From Candidatus Accumulibacter iunctus (GTDB taxonomy: Bacteria; Pseudomonadota; Gammaproteobacteria; Burkholderiales; Rhodocyclaceae), in the NCBI GenBank assembly GCA_002345025.1, contig DDUX01000065.1:26962-77529 (forward strand): a DNA stretch of 50,568 nucleotides. Reading direction: 5' to 3'. This document shows positions 42,812 to 50,568 of this stretch, one piece after another. Every line of letters starts with the position of its first letter. The stretch's first letter is position 1. Made by a program: the position numbers and the translations under genes. The notes under the pieces were generated by a model, which saw nothing but the letters and a program-made list of their open reading frames with translations, was not told where the DNA came from and searched no databases.

Positions 42812-43666
42812 ATGAACCTGCCCGAAGATTCGTTCCTCTCCCACCTCGTTGAACTGCGTGATCGCCTGATCCGGGCCCTGCTCGCGGTCGGCATCGTCTT
42901 CCTTTGTCTCGTCCCGTGGGCGCAGGATATCTATGCGCTGCTGGCACAGCCGCTGCTCGCCAAGCTGCCGCAAGGCGGGCAGATGATTGCCACCGACGTC
43001 ATCGGCGTCTTTCTGGTGCCGATGAAGGTGGCGTTGATGGTCGCCTTCCTGATCGCGCTACCCTACGTCCTCTATCAGATCTGGGCCTTCGTCGCGCCCG
43101 GGCTGTATGCGCACGAGAAGCGGCTGGCGCTGCCGCTGGTCGGCGCCAGCGTCGTCCTCTTCTTCGTCGGCATGGCCTTCGCCTACTTTCTCGTCTTTCC
43201 GGCGGTATTCGGCTTCATGGCGTCGGTGCAGCCCGAGGGCGTCGCCTGGATGACCGACATCGAGAAGTACCTGTCCTTCGTCCTCACCACCTTCGTTGCC
43301 TTCGGCGTCACCTTCGAGGTGCCGGTGGTGGTGCTCGTTCTGGTGCAGGCGGGCATCGTTGGCGTCGAGAAGCTAAGGGAATGGCGTCCGTACATCATCG
43401 TCGGTGCCTTCGTCATCGGCGCGATCTTCACGCCGCCGGACGTCATCTCGCAGTTGATGATGGCAATCCCGCTGTGCCTGCTCTTCGAACTTGGCCTGCT
43501 GCTGGCACGTCTTCTCGACCGCCGGCCAGCAGCAGCGGCGAGCGTCGAGGGAGCCGCCGCGAGCAACGAGGCTGCCGTCTGGAAACCGGCATCGAGCGCC
43601 GACATGGACACCGCTGCCGGGAGCACCGAGCCACACCAGGACGCCGGCCGCAAGCCCGAGGCCTGA
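42812..43666 (+). CDS. tatC: Sec-independent protein translocase TatC
   Basis: Six-TM core of the Tat system that binds the twin-arginine signal peptide. Family marks: SHLVELRDRLIRAL at the N-terminus, a TM-loop with LPYVLYQIWAFVAPGLYAHEKR, FTPPDVISQ in the last loop. At 284 residues it is longer than E. coli TatC because of a ~40-residue Ala/Glu/Pro-rich cytosolic tail. The gene ends 45 bases before the convergent amidotransferase gene, without an obvious T-run terminator. Confidence 0.96.
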   Translation: MNLPEDSFLSHLVELRDRLIRALLAVGIVFLCLVPWAQDIYALLAQPLLAKLPQGGQMIATDVIGVFLVPMKVALMVAFLIALPYVLYQIWAFVAPGLYAHEKRLALPLVGASVVLFFVGMAFAYFLVFPAVFGFMASVQPEGVAWMTDIEKYLSFVLTTFVAFGVTFEVPVVVLVLVQAGIVGVEKLREWRPYIIVGAFVIGAIFTPPDVISQLMMAIPLCLLFELGLLLARLLDRRPAAAASVEGAAASNEAAVWKPASSADMDTAAGSTEPHQDAGRKPEA

Positions 43667-43711
43667 TCTCGTCGGCGTCGGTAGCCGGGGCAACGGTCGC
43701 GCCGCCGGCCT

Positions 43712-44521
43712 TCAGGTTGGCGACCCCTTCGCGGGTCCAGCAACCGACAGCCGATGGTCGACCGGCGAGCCCTCGGCAAACAGCCACAGGCTGCCGTTGG
43801 GCATCGTCGTCCACGATTCGTTGTCGGTCAGCGGCACCGTCGCGATCACCGCGACCCGGTCGTCGGGGGTCGTCACGGCGCTGAAGTCGATGCTCAGATC
43901 CTGATCGCGCAGGTGGGCGACGGCAAACGGTGCCTGGCGAACGATGAAGCTCAGTTGTGTCGAACAGTGGGCAAAGAGACAGTCGCCATTCGACAGAAGG
44001 TAGTTGCAGGCACCGCGTGCGCCGAGGTCGAGCGTCAGGCGGTGCAGTTCGTCGAACAGTTCGGCGCGCGCTGGTGCGCGCCTGCCGAAGCGCTGTCGCA
44101 GTTGCTGCAACAGCCAGCAGAAGGCGCGTTCGCTGTCGGTCTGCCCGACGGGAGTGAAGCTGCCGTCAAGAGTGGGTGCAAAGTCGGGCAGGTTGCCGTT
44201 GTGGGCGAAGATCCAGTAGCGCCCCCACAGTTCGCGCATGAACGGATGCGTGTTCTCGAGTGCGACGATTCCCTGCGTTGCCTTGCGGATGTGGGCGATG
44301 ACGTTCTTCGAGTGAATCGGGTAGCTGCGCACGAGCTCGGCGACCGGCGAGACGCAGGAAGGCTGCGGATCGAGGAAGACGCGCGTGCCGCGACCCTCGA
44401 AAAAGGCAATGCCCCAGCCGTCGGCATGCACGTCGGTGGCGCCGCCGCGCGCCTGGAAACCGGCAAACGAGAAGCAGATGTCGGTCGGCACATTGCAGTT
44501 CATTGCCAGCAATTGGCACAT
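43712..44521 (-). CDS. Class II glutamine amidotransferase (YafJ type)
   Basis: A 269-residue Ntn-hydrolase. After Met removal the N-terminal Cys (MCQLLAMNCNVPTDICFSF) is the glutaminase nucleophile. HADGWGIAF, AHIRKATQG (substrate-binding Arg), HPFMRELWGRYWIFAHNGN and GQTDSERAF are the other expected motifs. No synthase domain is attached, as in YafJ/EgtC-like proteins; the acceptor is unknown. ATG was preferred over the GTG one codon earlier because the nucleophile must be residue 2. It follows the DegS-like gene on the same strand with a 9-base gap. In related genomes TatC and HtrA are often adjacent, so this gene may be an insertion. Confidence 0.9.
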   Translation of the reverse strand: MCQLLAMNCNVPTDICFSFAGFQARGGATDVHADGWGIAFFEGRGTRVFLDPQPSCVSPVAELVRSYPIHSKNVIAHIRKATQGIVALENTHPFMRELWGRYWIFAHNGNLPDFAPTLDGSFTPVGQTDSERAFCWLLQQLRQRFGRRAPARAELFDELHRLTLDLGARGACNYLLSNGDCLFAHCSTQLSFIVRQAPFAVAHLRDQDLSIDFSAVTTPDDRVAVIATVPLTDNESWTTMPNGSLWLFAEGSPVDHRLSVAGPAKGSPT

Positions 44522-44530
44522 CACTTGCCC

Positions 44531-45697
44531 CTACTCGCGTTCGCGGCGCTGCGGCGTGCGCTTGCCGATGCGGACGCTGGCGTCGACGACGCTGTTCTGC
44601 CGGCGCAGTTTGAAAGCCACGGTTTCGCCGGGCTTCTGATTGGCGATCAGCTCGAGCATTCCCTGCGGATCCTTGACGAGACGGCCGTCGATCGCGAGCA
44701 GGATGTCGCCCGGCTTGATGCCGCCGGCGTCGGCCGGGCTGCCGCGCAGCACTCCGGCAATCAGCGCGCCACTCGTGTCCGGCAAGCCAAAGGACTCCGC
44801 CAGGTCGATGGTGATCTCCTGCGCCTCGACACCGATCCAGCCGCGGGTCACGCTGCCGGTCTGAATGATCTGTTCCATGACGTTGCGCGCGAGCGAGATC
44901 GGAATCGCGAAACCGATGCCGAGCGAGCCGCCCGAGCGCGAGTAGATGGCGGTGTTGATGCCGATCAGGTTGCCCTGGCTGTCGACCAGTGCCCCACCGG
45001 AATTGCCCGGGTTGATCGCCGCGTCGGTCTGAATGAAGTTCTCGAAAGTGTTGATGCCAAGATGCGAACGCCCGAGTGCCGAGATGATTCCCATGGTCAC
45101 GGTCTGGCCAACACCGAAGGGATTGCCGATCGCCAGGGTGACGTCACCGACGGCGATGTCGTCCATCCTGCCGAGGGTGATCGCCGGCAGTTCCAGCTCC
45201 TTGCCATTCCGCCCACTGATTTGCAGGACCGCGAGATCGGACTCCGGATCGCTGCCGACGAGGCGGGCATCGAGGTTGCGCCCGTCGCTGAGGGCGACTT
45301 CGATCTGATCTGCGCCCTCGACGACATGGAAGTTCGTGAGAACAAAGCCGCTCGGGCTGACGATGACTCCCGAACCGAGACCGGCCGTCTTCGGCCCGTC
45401 GCCGCCTTCGCCGAAGAAATGGCGGAACACCGGGTCATCGAGCAGTGGATTCCGACGCGCCTTGACCTTCTGCGACGTGAAGACATGCACCACCGACGGC
45501 AGCGCCTTGTCGGCCGCGTCGCGAAACGAGGCGGCCTTGGCCGGCACGGCAGGCGCTGCCGATTCGCGCAGGGCGACGACGCTCGCGCCGACCGGAGATC
45601 CCCGACCAAGCCACTCCGGCTTCAGCGTGCTGACGACGAAAAGAACGGCGAGACTAACCGTCACCGTTTGTGCAAAAATCAGCCAGAGCCTGCGCAT
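44531..45697 (-). CDS. DegS/HtrA-family serine protease
   Basis: A periplasmic protease tethered by one N-terminal membrane helix (about 5-23). The S1C protease domain has the triad His124 (TNFHVVEGAD), Asp154 (ESDLAVLQI) and Ser233 (NPGNSGGALV); one PDZ domain follows (about 285-375, GWIGVEAQEI...GGIKPGDILLAIDG). The single PDZ and membrane anchor match DegS/HtrA-type regulators rather than DegP. Its ATG is 23 bases from that of the divergent Nif3 gene, so promoters must lie inside one another's coding start. Confidence 0.94.
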   Translation of the reverse strand: MRRLWLIFAQTVTVSLAVLFVVSTLKPEWLGRGSPVGASVVALRESAAPAVPAKAASFRDAADKALPSVVHVFTSQKVKARRNPLLDDPVFRHFFGEGGDGPKTAGLGSGVIVSPSGFVLTNFHVVEGADQIEVALSDGRNLDARLVGSDPESDLAVLQISGRNGKELELPAITLGRMDDIAVGDVTLAIGNPFGVGQTVTMGIISALGRSHLGINTFENFIQTDAAINPGNSGGALVDSQGNLIGINTAIYSRSGGSLGIGFAIPISLARNVMEQIIQTGSVTRGWIGVEAQEITIDLAESFGLPDTSGALIAGVLRGSPADAGGIKPGDILLAIDGRLVKDPQGMLELIANQKPGETVAFKLRRQNSVVDASVRIGKRTPQRRERE

Positions 45698-45720
45698 GGG
45701 CAAAAAACCGGAGCCTTTGG

Positions 45721-46467
45721 ATGAAACGCGAAGAATTGACCCGTTACCTGGAGGATCTGCTGGAGCCGGGGCGCTTCCGGGATTATTGCCCAAACGGCCT
45801 GCAAGTGGAAGGATGCCCCGAGATCAGGCGCCTGATCGCGGGTGTCAGCGCCAGCCAGGCGCTGCTTGACGTCGCTGTCGAAAATGGTGCCGACGCCATT
45901 CTGGTCCACCATGGCTGGTTCTGGCGGGGCGAGGACTGCCGCGTCACGGGAATCCGCAAGACCCGTCTGCAGACCCTGCTGCGCCATGACATCAACCTTT
46001 ACGCCTTCCACCTGCCGCTCGACAGCCATCACGCGCTGGGCAACAACGCGCAGCTTGCCCAGCGCCTGGACTGGATCGCCGACGGCCGCTTCGGCGAACA
46101 GGAACTCGGCTGGCTCGGTCACCTGAGCGTGCCGGCTTGTGCCCGCGAGATCGGCGACCGCGTCGCGCTGGCGTTGCAGCGACCACCACTGCTGCTCGGC
46201 GCCGGCGAGCGCCCGGTCAGCCGCGTCGCCTGGTGCTCGGGCGCGGCGCAGGGAATGTTCGAACAGGCGATCGCGCTGGGCGTCGATCTTTATCTGAGCG
46301 GCGAAGTGTCGGAGCCAACCGCGCATCTCGCACGCGAGTCCGGCGTTGCCTATCTGGCCGCCGGCCACCATGCCAGCGAACGTTACGGCGTCATGGCGCT
46401 GGCCGCCCATCTCGCCGATCGCTTCGCTCTCGACTGCCAGTTCGTCGACCTTGACAATCCTGTCTGA
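45721..46467 (+). CDS. Nif3-like dinuclear metal-centre protein (YbgI/DUF34)
   Basis: A 248-residue cytosolic protein of the hexameric Nif3 family. Metal ligands are visible in ILVHHGWFWRG (His63, His64), in the DSHHALGNN segment and in AAGHHASERYG near the C-terminus. Proposed as a GTP cyclohydrolase/metal-insertion type protein in annotations, but its physiological role is unsettled. The start ATG at 45721 matches E. coli YbgI length. Divergent with the protease; FAH gene follows after 18 bases. Confidence 0.93.
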   Translation: MKREELTRYLEDLLEPGRFRDYCPNGLQVEGCPEIRRLIAGVSASQALLDVAVENGADAILVHHGWFWRGEDCRVTGIRKTRLQTLLRHDINLYAFHLPLDSHHALGNNAQLAQRLDWIADGRFGEQELGWLGHLSVPACAREIGDRVALALQRPPLLLGAGERPVSRVAWCSGAAQGMFEQAIALGVDLYLSGEVSEPTAHLARESGVAYLAAGHHASERYGVMALAAHLADRFALDCQFVDLDNPV

Positions 46468-46485
46468 AACGCATGAGGAACCGCC

Positions 46486-47169
46486 ATGAACTACGTCTTT
46501 CCCCCCCCGCCGCGGGTCGCTCTGCCGGTGACCGGCAGCGATGCCCTCTTTCCGGTGCGGCGGGTCTATTGTGTCGGGCGCAACTACGCCGATCACGCCA
46601 TCGAGATGGGCGCCGATAGCCGCGAACCGCCGTTCTTTTTCAGCAAGCCGGCGGATGCGCTGGTTGCCGGCGGCGGCGACGTGCCCTATCCGCCGCTGAC
46701 CGACAACCTGCAGCACGAAGTGGAACTGGTGGTCGCTCTCGCTGCCGGTGGCGCGGGCATTCCGGTGTCACGGGCGCTGGGTTGCATCTTCGGCTATGCC
46801 GTCGGCCTCGATCTGACGCGCCGCGATCTGCAGCAGCGGGCAAAGGACAAGGGCCATCCCTGGGACATGGGCAAGGGTTTTGACCACAGTGCGCCGATCG
46901 GCGCCATCGTCCCGCTGGCTGTCAGCGGCCATCCGGCAGCGGGTGCGATCCAGCTCCGGGTGAACGGCCAGCTGCGACAGAACGGCGACCTCGGGCAGAT
47001 GTCCTGGAAGGTTGCCGAAGTCGTCGCCAACCTGTCGACTTACGTCAGCCTGGCCGCCGGCGATCTGATCTTCACCGGCACGCCGGCCGGAGTGTCTACG
47101 GTGGCTCGCGGCGACCTGCTCGAGGCCGCAGTGGCCGGCGTCGGCGCGCTGACGGTCAGGCTGGTCTGA
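46486..47169 (+). CDS. Fumarylacetoacetate hydrolase (FAH) family protein
   Basis: A 227-residue metal-dependent C-C hydrolase or decarboxylase. The metal set Glu78, Glu80 (LQHEVELVVAL) and Asp109 (GLDLTRRD) is complete; VYCVGRNYADHAIEMG and FTGTPAGVSTV are family marks. The short form resembles fumarylpyruvate hydrolases and the oxaloacetate tautomerase/decarboxylase FAHD1 group; the latter is plausible for a housekeeping gene without aromatic-degradation neighbours. Its TGA shares a base with repeat copy B, whose first hairpin starts at 47169. Confidence 0.92.
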   Translation: MNYVFPPPPRVALPVTGSDALFPVRRVYCVGRNYADHAIEMGADSREPPFFFSKPADALVAGGGDVPYPPLTDNLQHEVELVVALAAGGAGIPVSRALGCIFGYAVGLDLTRRDLQQRAKDKGHPWDMGKGFDHSAPIGAIVPLAVSGHPAAGAIQLRVNGQLRQNGDLGQMSWKVAEVVANLSTYVSLAAGDLIFTGTPAGVSTVARGDLLEAAVAGVGALTVRLV

Positions 47170-47289
47170 CGGTCATGACTTTCGGCACACCCCTGGTGAT
47201 GAAAGTCATGACCGTTTCCCTCATCCCCGGCCCTTCTCCCGCGCACGGGAGAAGGGAGATTCGCGAGTCGCTGACGCGACTTTCACATT
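47169..47289 (-). repeat. Multi-hairpin dispersed repeat, copy B (best preserved)
   Basis: Read on the plus strand: a perfect 15-base stem ACGGTCATGACTTTC / GAAAGTCATGACCGT with a 17-base loop (47169-47215), then CCCTTCTCCCG-CGCA-CGGGAGAAGGG (47231-47256), then AGTCGC-TGAC-GCGACT (to about 47281). No T-run follows either hairpin, so it is not a standard terminator, although it begins at the stop codon of the FAH gene. Confidence 0.92.
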
Positions 47290-47430
47290 AAGATGGACGA
47301 AGGATTCGCACGTCGGCGGCGGTCGGCAGGTTGGTTGGCAACAAGCTGTCGCTTCCGGCGAGCTGAGGCGATCTGCCGCACGGATCGGCAAGGTTTGCCG
47401 CGACGATCACCACTACCAGGGAGAACGCTC

Positions 47431-47958
47431 ATGATCCTCACCCGCCTCTGCCTCACCCTGCGTCATCGCTGCTGGCGCAGCAGCAGCGGACTGGCGACTG
47501 CGCTGGCCATCGTCGCCAGCAACGCGCCGGTGCTTGCCGAGGGTATCGAACCGCCGACCCGGGGACAAACGGTCTATGTGCCGATCTACTCCGAGCTCAG
47601 GCACGGCAATGTCGCCGCCACGGGCAGGACCGACGTCACCCTGCTGTCGGTCCTGGTGAGTGTCCGCAACACGGATCCGCTGAACCCGATCCGTGTCGTC
47701 TCGGCCAACTACTACAACACCGAGGGCGTTCTTCTCCGCAACTCGCTGCCCGCTCCGCGCGTCATTCCGCCGTTCGGCACCTTCGAACTGTTCGTCGAAC
47801 AGCGCGAAAACCAGGGCGGCTCAGGCGCCAACTACGCGATCAAGTGGGACGCGACGGCGCCCGTATCGCAGCCGACGATCGAGGCCCTGCATTCGCGTTT
47901 CCAGGCGGGGTATTCGGTCGCCTTCATTTCCCGCGGCCGGGCAATTTCCGAACCATGA
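47431..47958 (+). CDS. Exported DUF3124 protein
   Basis: A 175-residue protein with an N-terminal signal peptide that has a long basic n-region (about 1-36, ending VLAEG) and then a DUF3124 domain: TVYVPIYSELRHG, LSVLVSVRNTDPLNPI and RVVSANYYNTEG. FGTFELFVEQRENQGGSGANY and AIKWDA follow. Members are periplasmic beta-sandwich proteins of unknown function. AGGGAGA lies six bases before the ATG. It lies 58 bases before the Gx transporter; whether the two are cotranscribed is unclear. Confidence 0.85.
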   Translation: MILTRLCLTLRHRCWRSSSGLATALAIVASNAPVLAEGIEPPTRGQTVYVPIYSELRHGNVAATGRTDVTLLSVLVSVRNTDPLNPIRVVSANYYNTEGVLLRNSLPAPRVIPPFGTFELFVEQRENQGGSGANYAIKWDATAPVSQPTIEALHSRFQAGYSVAFISRGRAISEP

Positions 47959-48016
47959 GCACGGCTGCCGGCGGCGACGAGCGCGCGGGTGCGGCCTGAC
48001 CCGCCGGGGTCCCGCC

Positions 48017-48565
48017 ATGCCCGACGACACGCAACCGATCAAGCTGACGGCGACGCCCGAGGACCAGCGCATCGCGCAGCTCGCCGCGGTGGCGATCGGC
48101 CTGTCGCTCGTCGACGCGGCAATCCCGCTGCCGCTGCCTGGGGTCAAGCCTGGTCTCGCCAACATCGTCACGCTGATCGTCCTGGCGCGCTACGGCTGGG
48201 CCGCCGCCGCCTGGGTCACTGGCCTGCGCGTCCTTGCCGGCAGTCTGTTGCTCGGACACTTTCTTTCGCCCGGCTTCTTCATGAGTGTCAGCGGCGGTGC
48301 GTGCAGCCTGATCGTCCTCGCGCTGGCGCATCGGCTGCCACGTCGATGCTTCGGCCCGGTCAGCTGGAGCATCCTGGCGAGCTTTGCGCACATCAGTGGC
48401 CAACTGCTGCTGGCGCGGCTGTGGCTGATCCCGCATGACGGACTCTTCTATCTGGTGCCGCTCTTTGCTTTCGCTGCGCTGGCTTTCGGTATCATCAACG
48501 GCCTGATCGCTGCCCGTCTGCTCAGCGAACCGGCGATTGCGGAAAACGGGGTGAAAAGTGCCTGA
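48017..48565 (+). CDS. Gx transporter family membrane protein
   Basis: A 182-residue inner membrane protein with about five hydrophobic segments, beginning RIAQLAAVAIGLSLVDAAIPLPLPGVKPGLANIVTL-like: GVKPGLANI and SVSGGACSLIVLALAH are the family marks. Often labelled heptaprenyl diphosphate synthase component I, but structurally it resembles ECF-type small-molecule transporters. The NusG domain II gene that usually precedes it is missing here; DUF3124 is in its place. It overlaps ubiX by 8 bases. Confidence 0.82.
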   Translation: MPDDTQPIKLTATPEDQRIAQLAAVAIGLSLVDAAIPLPLPGVKPGLANIVTLIVLARYGWAAAAWVTGLRVLAGSLLLGHFLSPGFFMSVSGGACSLIVLALAHRLPRRCFGPVSWSILASFAHISGQLLLARLWLIPHDGLFYLVPLFAFAALAFGIINGLIAARLLSEPAIAENGVKSA

Positions 48566-49175
48566 AACCATCTGTCTCGCGTTCACCGGCGCCTCCGGCA
48601 TGCCCTATGGACTTCGCCTGCTCGAATGCCTGCTGGCCGCCGGCTGCCGGGTGCAGCTTCTCTATTCGCAGGTGGCACAGATTGTCGCCCGGCAGGAACT
48701 GGGCATCGAGCTGCCGGCCCGCGCCAGTGAGGCGCGCGCTCTGCTGCAGGAACGCCATCGCGGTCTCGCCGGCGAGCTCGAGGTCTTTGGCCGTGAGGAA
48801 TGGTTCGCTCCGCTGGCCAGTGGGTCGAACCCGCCGGATGCAATGGTCGTCTGCCCCTGTTCGATGGGGACCCTGGCGGCGATCGCCCAGGGGCTGGCGG
48901 GTAACCTGATCGAGCGTGCCGCCGATGTCGTCCTCAAGGAAGGACGCAAGCTGATCCTGGTGCCGCGCGAAACGCCGCTGTCGACGATTCATCTCGAGAA
49001 CATGCTGCGGCTGGCGCGCGCCGGCGCCGTCATCCTGCCACCCAACCCTGGTTTCTATCAGCAGCCGCGGCAGGTCGCCGACCTGGTCGACTTCGTTGTC
49101 GCCCGCATCCTCGATCAGCTGCGCGTCCGTCATTCGCTGTTGCCGCGCTGGGGCGATCCGGCGCCTGCCCGGTGA
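48558..49175 (+). CDS. ubiX: Flavin prenyltransferase UbiX
   Basis: Prenylates FMN with dimethylallyl phosphate to make the prFMN cofactor of UbiD decarboxylases, used in ubiquinone synthesis and some aromatic decarboxylations. The 205-residue flavoprotein has AFTGASGMPYGLRLLE at the N-terminus (FMN binding), VVCPCSMGTLAAIA with the conserved Cys/Ser, VPRETPLSTIHLENM, and PPNPGFYQQPRQVADLVDFVV. GTG start within the previous gene. No ubiD is in the window. Confidence 0.95.
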   Translation: MPETICLAFTGASGMPYGLRLLECLLAAGCRVQLLYSQVAQIVARQELGIELPARASEARALLQERHRGLAGELEVFGREEWFAPLASGSNPPDAMVVCPCSMGTLAAIAQGLAGNLIERAADVVLKEGRKLILVPRETPLSTIHLENMLRLARAGAVILPPNPGFYQQPRQVADLVDFVVARILDQLRVRHSLLPRWGDPAPAR

Positions 49176-49200
49176 GCACGCGACGGGCCGTACGGGCCTG

Positions 49201-50415
49201 ATGCCCCGCGTCCGCTCGTCGCCGATGCTGGTGCTGGCCTTCTGCAGCGCCGAGGTCTTTTCGATGGCGGGTTTCGCGCTGGTGCCCTCGCTGTTGCCAA
49301 GGCTGTCGCAGGAGTGGTCGCTGTCGGCGACCGCTGCCGGCTGGCTGGGCGGCATCTTCTTTCTCGGTTACATCCTCGCCGTGCCGCTGCTCGTGAGTTT
49401 CACCGACCGCGTCGACGCGCGGCGCATCTATCTCGCCTGCGCCGCGCTGAACGGGCTCGCGTTGGCCGGCTTCGCTCTCCTTGCCGACGGCTTTGCCGCT
49501 GCGCTGGGCTGGTGGTGGTTGGCCGGGCTTGCGCTGGCTGGGACCTACATGCCAGGGTTGAAGGCGCTGACGGACCGGCTGCCGGCGGCAGCCCAGTCAC
49601 GTGGCACGGCCTTCTATACTGCCACCTTCGGCGTCGGCGCTGGTCTGTCGTATCTCTGGATCGAACTGATGCAGCGCCACCTCTCGTGGCCGAAGCTCTT
49701 CGCCCTGGCCGCTGCCGTTGCCACGCTGTCGGTTCTGCTGATCTGGCTGGCGGTGGCGCCGCTTGCCAGCCAGCCGTCGCGCCGGGGTCGCGCCGCGCAC
49801 TGGCGGCTGGTACTCGGCGACCGCCGCATTCTCGCGTTCTGCGGCGCCTACTTCGGCCACAACTGGGAGCTCTTCGGTTTTCGCGCCTGGCTCGTTGCCT
49901 GCCTTGTCTGGAGCCACGGCAGGTCGCCGGACGGATGGACGGCGATGCCGGGAGTCGTGGCCGCGCTGGCAACCTTTCTTGCCGTTCCCGCGAGCATCCT
50001 CGGCAACGAGGGCGCGCATCGCTGGGGGCGCCGCCGCTGGCTGCGGACCGTCATGCCCCTGTCGTGCGTGCTGGCGCTTGTCGTCGCTGGCGTGAGCGAT
50101 CGCCCGGGGCATGTCCTGGTGCCGCTGCTGCTGCTCTACGCAGCGAGCATGAACCTCGACTCGGCCGCGCTGACCGCCGGCCTGGTCAGCGAAACGGCAA
50201 GCGACCGGCGCGGCACGGCGCTCGCGCTCTACTCGGCGATCGGCTTCGCCGGCGGGTGCATCGGCCCGCTGGCCTTCGGCATCGCACTCGACGCGTTCGG
50301 TCGTGCCGATCCGGCCGGCTGGGCAGCCGGCTTCGCCAGCCTGGCCTTTGGCGTCGGCTTCGGTCGCTGGGCCATCGGCCGGAGCAGCCAGACGACGGCA
50401 GCCGCGGAACGTTAA
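49201..50415 (+). CDS. MFS transporter
   Basis: A 404-residue inner membrane protein with about 12 hydrophobic segments. The N-terminal half has FTDRVDARRIY, a form of the loop 2-3 motif A; FGVGAGLSYLW and YSAIGFAGGCIGPLAFG are typical MFS helices. It resembles cyanate/nitrate-sulfonate-type or CynX-like permeases only loosely, and no substrate can be given. ATG at 49201 is 25 bases after ubiX. Its TAA lies within repeat copy C. Confidence 0.87.
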   Translation: MPRVRSSPMLVLAFCSAEVFSMAGFALVPSLLPRLSQEWSLSATAAGWLGGIFFLGYILAVPLLVSFTDRVDARRIYLACAALNGLALAGFALLADGFAAALGWWWLAGLALAGTYMPGLKALTDRLPAAAQSRGTAFYTATFGVGAGLSYLWIELMQRHLSWPKLFALAAAVATLSVLLIWLAVAPLASQPSRRGRAAHWRLVLGDRRILAFCGAYFGHNWELFGFRAWLVACLVWSHGRSPDGWTAMPGVVAALATFLAVPASILGNEGAHRWGRRRWLRTVMPLSCVLALVVAGVSDRPGHVLVPLLLLYAASMNLDSAALTAGLVSETASDRRGTALALYSAIGFAGGCIGPLAFGIALDAFGRADPAGWAAGFASLAFGVGFGRWAIGRSSQTTAAAER

Positions 50416-50487
50416 TGTGAAAGTCGCCTCAGCGACTCGCGAATCTCCCTTCTTTCTCCCGCACGCGGGAGAAGGGTCGGGGATGAG
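50412..50487 (+). repeat. Multi-hairpin dispersed repeat, copy C (short form)
   Basis: Same opening as copies A and B (TTAATGTGAAAGTCGC...), with AGTCGC-CTCA-GCGACT and TTCTCCCG-CACG-CGGGAGAA (50454-50473); an extra TTCT sits before the second stem. Similarity ends after GGGGATGAG, so the third hairpin is absent. It overlaps the MFS stop codon. Confidence 0.88.
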
Positions 50488-50568
50488 CAACTGTGTTCCA
50501 AGTCAAGCGTTTTTAGGGGCGTTTGGGTGTTCTGGATTCCAGAGGATACCCGATTTGACGATCGCGTT

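Noticed and set aside
44514..44528. Sigma54-like element TTGGCAC-N5-TTGCC
   Set aside because: Spacing between GG and GC is right, but it faces the plus strand, away from the amidotransferase start and antisense to the protease gene.
46501..46512. Homopolymer C run at the start of the FAH gene as a phase-variation switch
   Set aside because: The run is only eight C, the frame is intact, and a housekeeping hydrolase is an unlikely phase-variable gene.

Overview
The window is GC-rich, densely coded DNA that most resembles a betaproteobacterium of the Rhodocyclales, plausibly a 'Candidatus Accumulibacter'-like organism. This is inferred from gene content: a propionyl-CoA carboxylase and methylmalonyl-CoA mutase operon, folE2, and the order his genes - HIT - tatABC - HtrA - Nif3 that is common in betaproteobacteria. 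No tRNA, rRNA or CRISPR array was seen. The window opens inside a TolC-like gene and ends just after an MFS transporter.

Layout. (1) 1-6.7 kb, envelope: TolC-like porin (5' cut), waaA and waaC for LPS inner core, manC and rfbB for sugar nucleotides, and a TSUP permease. (2) 6.7-15.3 kb, acyl-CoA metabolism: an enoyl-CoA hydratase-like gene and a GntR/FCD regulator read leftward; mcm-meaB-pccB-pccA read rightward and end at a clear intrinsic terminator. Together they interconvert propionyl-CoA, methylmalonyl-CoA and succinyl-CoA; no epimerase gene is present here. (3) 15.4-23.8 kb: a good sigma70 promoter precedes an exported glutathione peroxidase, folE2, and an eight-gene operon (FAD oxidoreductase, DUF1365, cyclopropane-synthase-like methyltransferase, chalcone-isomerase-like protein, MFS, DUF3833 lipoprotein, SDR, NTF2-like). 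Every junction in the eight-gene run is a 4-base start/stop overlap. It is probably a membrane-lipid modification pathway, here without the ECF sigma/ChrR pair that often goes with it. (4) 24-25.3 kb: a six-TM class III adenylate cyclase.

(5) 25.3-34.1 kb is a decayed accessory region. It holds a frameshifted AAA-like ATPase, an intact VapB next to a VapC reduced to its two ends, an orphan winged-helix C-terminus, a doubly frameshifted beta-propeller gene cut by an IS91 relic, a frameshifted antitoxin/PIN-toxin pair, a decayed FixJ-type regulator, IS66 and IS5/IS1182-like relics, and a truncated HAD hydrolase. Four small genes in it look intact: a YgiW/YdeI-type OB-fold protein, a DUF1622 protein, an SMR efflux pump and a small membrane protein.

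(6) 34.3-50.4 kb returns to ordered chromosome: a membrane-anchored octaheme c-type cytochrome with TPRs, hisC divergent from hisBHAFIE, HIT, tatABC, a class II glutamine amidotransferase, a DegS-like protease divergent from Nif3, an FAH-family hydrolase, DUF3124, a Gx transporter, ubiX and an MFS transporter. A multi-hairpin repeat of up to about 125 bases occurs three times (33964, 47169, 50412). It touches or overlaps the stop codons of two genes and is the most unusual non-coding signal seen.
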